Source: Flavobacteriaceae bacterium (GTDB lineage: Bacteria; Bacteroidota; Bacteroidia; Flavobacteriales; Flavobacteriaceae). From it: 7,113 bases of DNA. The notes under the pieces were generated by a model that saw only the letters and a program-made list of their open reading frames with translations, was not told where the DNA came from and ran no database searches. The number at the start of each line of letters is the position of its first letter. The stretch's first letter is position 1. Location of the stretch: contig CANHBE010000136.1 of the NCBI GenBank assembly GCA_947458575.1, positions 1 to 7,113 of the forward strand, written 5' to 3'. The translations under genes and the position numbers were made by a program. This document shows positions 6,166-7,113 of the stretch, in pieces.

Positions 6166-6684
6166 ATGAAAACAATAAAATTCTTGTTATTGCTCTTTGT
6201 AGTTGCTTCTTGCAGCTCCATTCACGTTTATTCCGACTACGACAAAAAAGTTGATTTTGCGAAATATAAAACGTACGCTTACTACAAAAACGGCATTGAT
6301 AAAGCGGAAATCTCTGATTTAGACAAGAAGAGAATCCTCCGGTCTATTGATGAAGTAATGCTTGCCAAAGGATTTTCAAAAAGCGATACACCCGATATGT
6401 TAATCAGCATAAATGCGACAGCTGAACAGAATGTCAATGTCAACAATTTCAATGCTGGCTGGGGTTGGGGTTGGGGTTGGGATCCTTTTTGGGGCGGCAT
6501 GAATACTGTATCGACGTCAACTAGTGGTATTTTAACGATTGAACTCATCGATGCCAAACTAAAAGAACTCATTTGGCTGGGCGAAGGAACAGGTTACCTC
6601 ACCAAGAATGTCGACAAAAAAGATGAAAACGTCAAAAAATTTGTTACAGAAATATTGGCGCAATATCCGCCGGTGAAGAAGTAG
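6166..6684 (+). CDS. DUF4136 domain lipoprotein
   Basis: This 172-residue protein has a lipoprotein signal peptide: MKTIKFLLLLFVVASC with the lipobox VASC and lipidated Cys16. The mature part has the DUF4136 pattern: an early VDFAKYKTYAYY segment (29-40), a helix with DLDKKRILRSIDEVMLAKGF (51-70), then DTPDMLISINATAEQNVNV (74-92) and a strand GILTIELIDAKLKELIWLGE (121-140) leading to GTGYL. This family is found in Bacteroidota and Proteobacteria envelope proteins and has no settled function that I know of. A Gly-Trp run (Gly98 to Trp105), then DPFWGGMN, fills the loop between the two conserved halves; such loops are often Gly/aromatic-rich. No membrane segment other than the signal is seen. 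It follows hutU by 124 bp and ends in a terminator, so it is likely a single-gene unit. Which membrane holds it cannot be settled from sequence. Confidence 0.9.
   Translation: MKTIKFLLLLFVVASCSSIHVYSDYDKKVDFAKYKTYAYYKNGIDKAEISDLDKKRILRSIDEVMLAKGFSKSDTPDMLISINATAEQNVNVNNFNAGWGWGWGWDPFWGGMNTVSTSTSGILTIELIDAKLKELIWLGEGTGYLTKNVDKKDENVKKFVTEILAQYPPVKK
6461..6481 (+). repeat. GGGGTT tandem repeat encoding Gly-Trp, potential G-quadruplex
   Basis: Four G runs separated by TT (GGGG-TT three times, then GGG) form a canonical G-quadruplex pattern on the coding strand, equivalent to the TTGGGG telomere unit. It encodes Gly98-Trp105 of the DUF4136 protein through alternating GGT/GGC and TGG codons. The 6-bp unit means slippage would add or remove one Gly-Trp pair without shifting the frame. 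Confidence 0.8.
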
Positions 6685-6705
6685 TTGTGAGTTGTAGGTT
6701 GTACG
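6685..6705 (+). repeat. Three TTGTRNG heptamers directly after the DUF4136 stop codon
   Basis: TTGTGAG, TTGTAGG and TTGTACG follow one another without gaps, starting at the first base after the TAG stop at 6682-6684. They are in the same orientation as the gene and match the heptamers found on the opposite strand at 6964-7007. Confidence 0.6.
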
Positions 6706-6718
6706 TTAAAAAAAGTTG

Positions 6719-6746
6719 AACCGTGATCTAAAGTCGCGGTTTTTTT
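6719..6746 (+). terminator. Hairpin terminator after the DUF4136 gene
   Basis: AACCGTGA (6719-6726) pairs with TCGCGGTT (6734-6741), an 8-bp stem with one G-T pair and a 7-base loop, followed by five further T. An A7 run upstream (6708-6714) supplies a T run on the opposite strand a few bases past the stem, so it may also stop transcripts of the gene entering from the right. Confidence 0.7.
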
Positions 6747-6963
6747 ATGCCCGAATGCCCTAGCCCGGATGGCAATGGAAAGCTTTTTGCAAAAGGGGTT
6801 TTGTTTTTCTTGTTGCCGAAACGCGACCAACGGAAGCGCTTTCGGGAACTTTAGTAAAACAAACCGATTTTGGAAAAACTTGTAATGAACAGCCGGAATA
6901 GCTCCTAAAGAAAGTAATCCGTAGGCAGTTTTTAGTGGTCAGAATACCTCGACTGCGCTCGGC
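6747..6963. repeat. Gene-free stretch, probable interspersed repeat element
   Basis: No convincing gene is present between the terminator and the right-hand gene. The segment starts ATGCCCGAATGCCCTAGCCC and reaches AACAGCCGGAATAGCTCC at about 6889-6906. To my recollection these two ends, and the T/G-rich middle with TTGTTGCCGAAA, recur between genes in other flavobacterial genomes; this cannot be tested here. A stem of 9 bp with one bulged base forms between 6816-6824 (CCGAAACGC) and 6836-6845 (GCGCTTTCGG). At 6946-6969 the complement reads TGTCCTGCCGAGCGCAGTCG then AGGT, related to 3925-3950. Short ORFs on the minus strand here have no family resemblance or proper start context. Confidence 0.45.
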
Positions 6964-7007
6964 AGGACAACCCACGACCTACAACTTATAACCTACAACT
7001 TACAACC
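6964..7007 (-). repeat. Six heptamers (TTGTAGG-like) directly after the right-hand gene
   Basis: On the minus strand the bases after the stop codon (7011-7009) and one further base read GG, then TTGTAAG, TTGTAGG, TTATAAG, TTGTAGG, TCGTGGG and TTGTCCT, an uninterrupted run of 7-base units that decays towards its far end. The far end overlaps the TGTCCTGCCGAGCG motif. The units run in the sense direction of the gene they follow, as on the other side of this intergenic stretch. Confidence 0.6.
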
Positions 7008-7008
7008 A

Positions 7009-7113
7009 TCAATACCCCAACAATTCCTCCATCTTTACTTTTACTTTTTCCACATTCGGAATCATCGTCTGCTCTAAAGTACCATTTAACGGAATCGCAG
7101 GTAAATTCTCGGA
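7009..7113 (-). CDS. C-terminus of a gene entering from the right, possibly 2-oxoacid dehydrogenase E1 beta-like
   Basis: The minus strand is open from the right edge for 34 codons to a TGA at 7011-7009, ending LEQTMIPNVEKVKVKMEELL then GY. The codon use is ordinary for the window. The pattern P-x-x-P-x-x-x-x-LE-x-x-x-IPN-x-E-K-V followed by LLxY resembles the extreme C-terminus of the beta subunits of thiamine-dependent 2-oxoacid dehydrogenases, where a LE...(L/I)P segment precedes the last helix. This is a weak resemblance over a short piece and the identity is a guess; that it is the 3' end of a real gene is more secure. It converges on the DUF4136 gene across a 324-bp gap. Confidence 0.5.
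   Translation of the reverse strand, partial: SENLPAIPLNGTLEQTMIPNVEKVKVKMEELLGY

Noticed and set aside
6594..6975. Two overlapping minus-strand ORFs of 71-78 residues
   Set aside because: They run through the terminator, heptamers and repeat material and into the DUF4136 gene, and resemble no protein family.

Overview
The window looks like chromosomal DNA of a flavobacterium (Bacteroidota, probably Flavobacterium or a close relative). The support is AT-rich DNA, intergenic boxes matching the Bacteroidota -7 promoter consensus TAnnTTTG, absence of clear Shine-Dalgarno sequences, a secreted protein whose N-terminus resembles type IX secretion (T9SS) cargo, a DUF5522 protein, a DUF4136 lipoprotein, and intergenic repeats of a style I associate with flavobacterial genomes. 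No phage, plasmid, transposase, CRISPR, tRNA or rRNA was seen.

Layout: (1) 1-356, minus strand: N-terminal part of an exported T9SS-type protein that continues off the left edge. (2) 357-532: divergent intergenic region with a candidate promoter for each side and small palindromes. (3) 533-3343, plus: a 936-residue exported repeat protein with a duplicated head module, three 49-residue tail-fibre-like repeats, sixteen GVFG-type repeats that lock into an exact 12-residue period, a beta-rich C-terminal domain and a basic disordered tail. (4) 3345-3671, minus: a 108-residue membrane protein with an HExxH motif; it converges on (3) with one base between stop codons, and a strong terminator hairpin lies inside its coding sequence. 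(5) 3700-3876, plus: the Cys-rich DUF5522 protein. (6) 3877-4061: intergenic repeat material. (7) 4062-6041, plus: urocanate hydratase of the long, eukaryote-like (UROC1-type) form. (8) 6166-6684, plus: DUF4136 lipoprotein with a Gly-Trp run encoded by TTGGGG-like DNA. (9) 6685-7008: a gene-free 324 bp stretch with a terminator, a probable interspersed repeat, and TTGTAGG-like heptamers at both ends. (10) 7009-7113, minus: last 34 codons of a gene entering from the right, possibly a 2-oxoacid dehydrogenase E1 beta-type protein.

The genes do not form one pathway. The left half concerns the cell surface (two divergent exported proteins). The right half is a solitary histidine-degradation enzyme beside an envelope lipoprotein, each apparently its own transcription unit. 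I found no clear new multi-gene system. The most notable items are the small HExxH membrane protein with a terminator inside its gene, the heptamer repeats that begin next to the stop codons of two facing genes, the regular 12-residue repeat array, and a urocanase lacking the classical signature cysteine.
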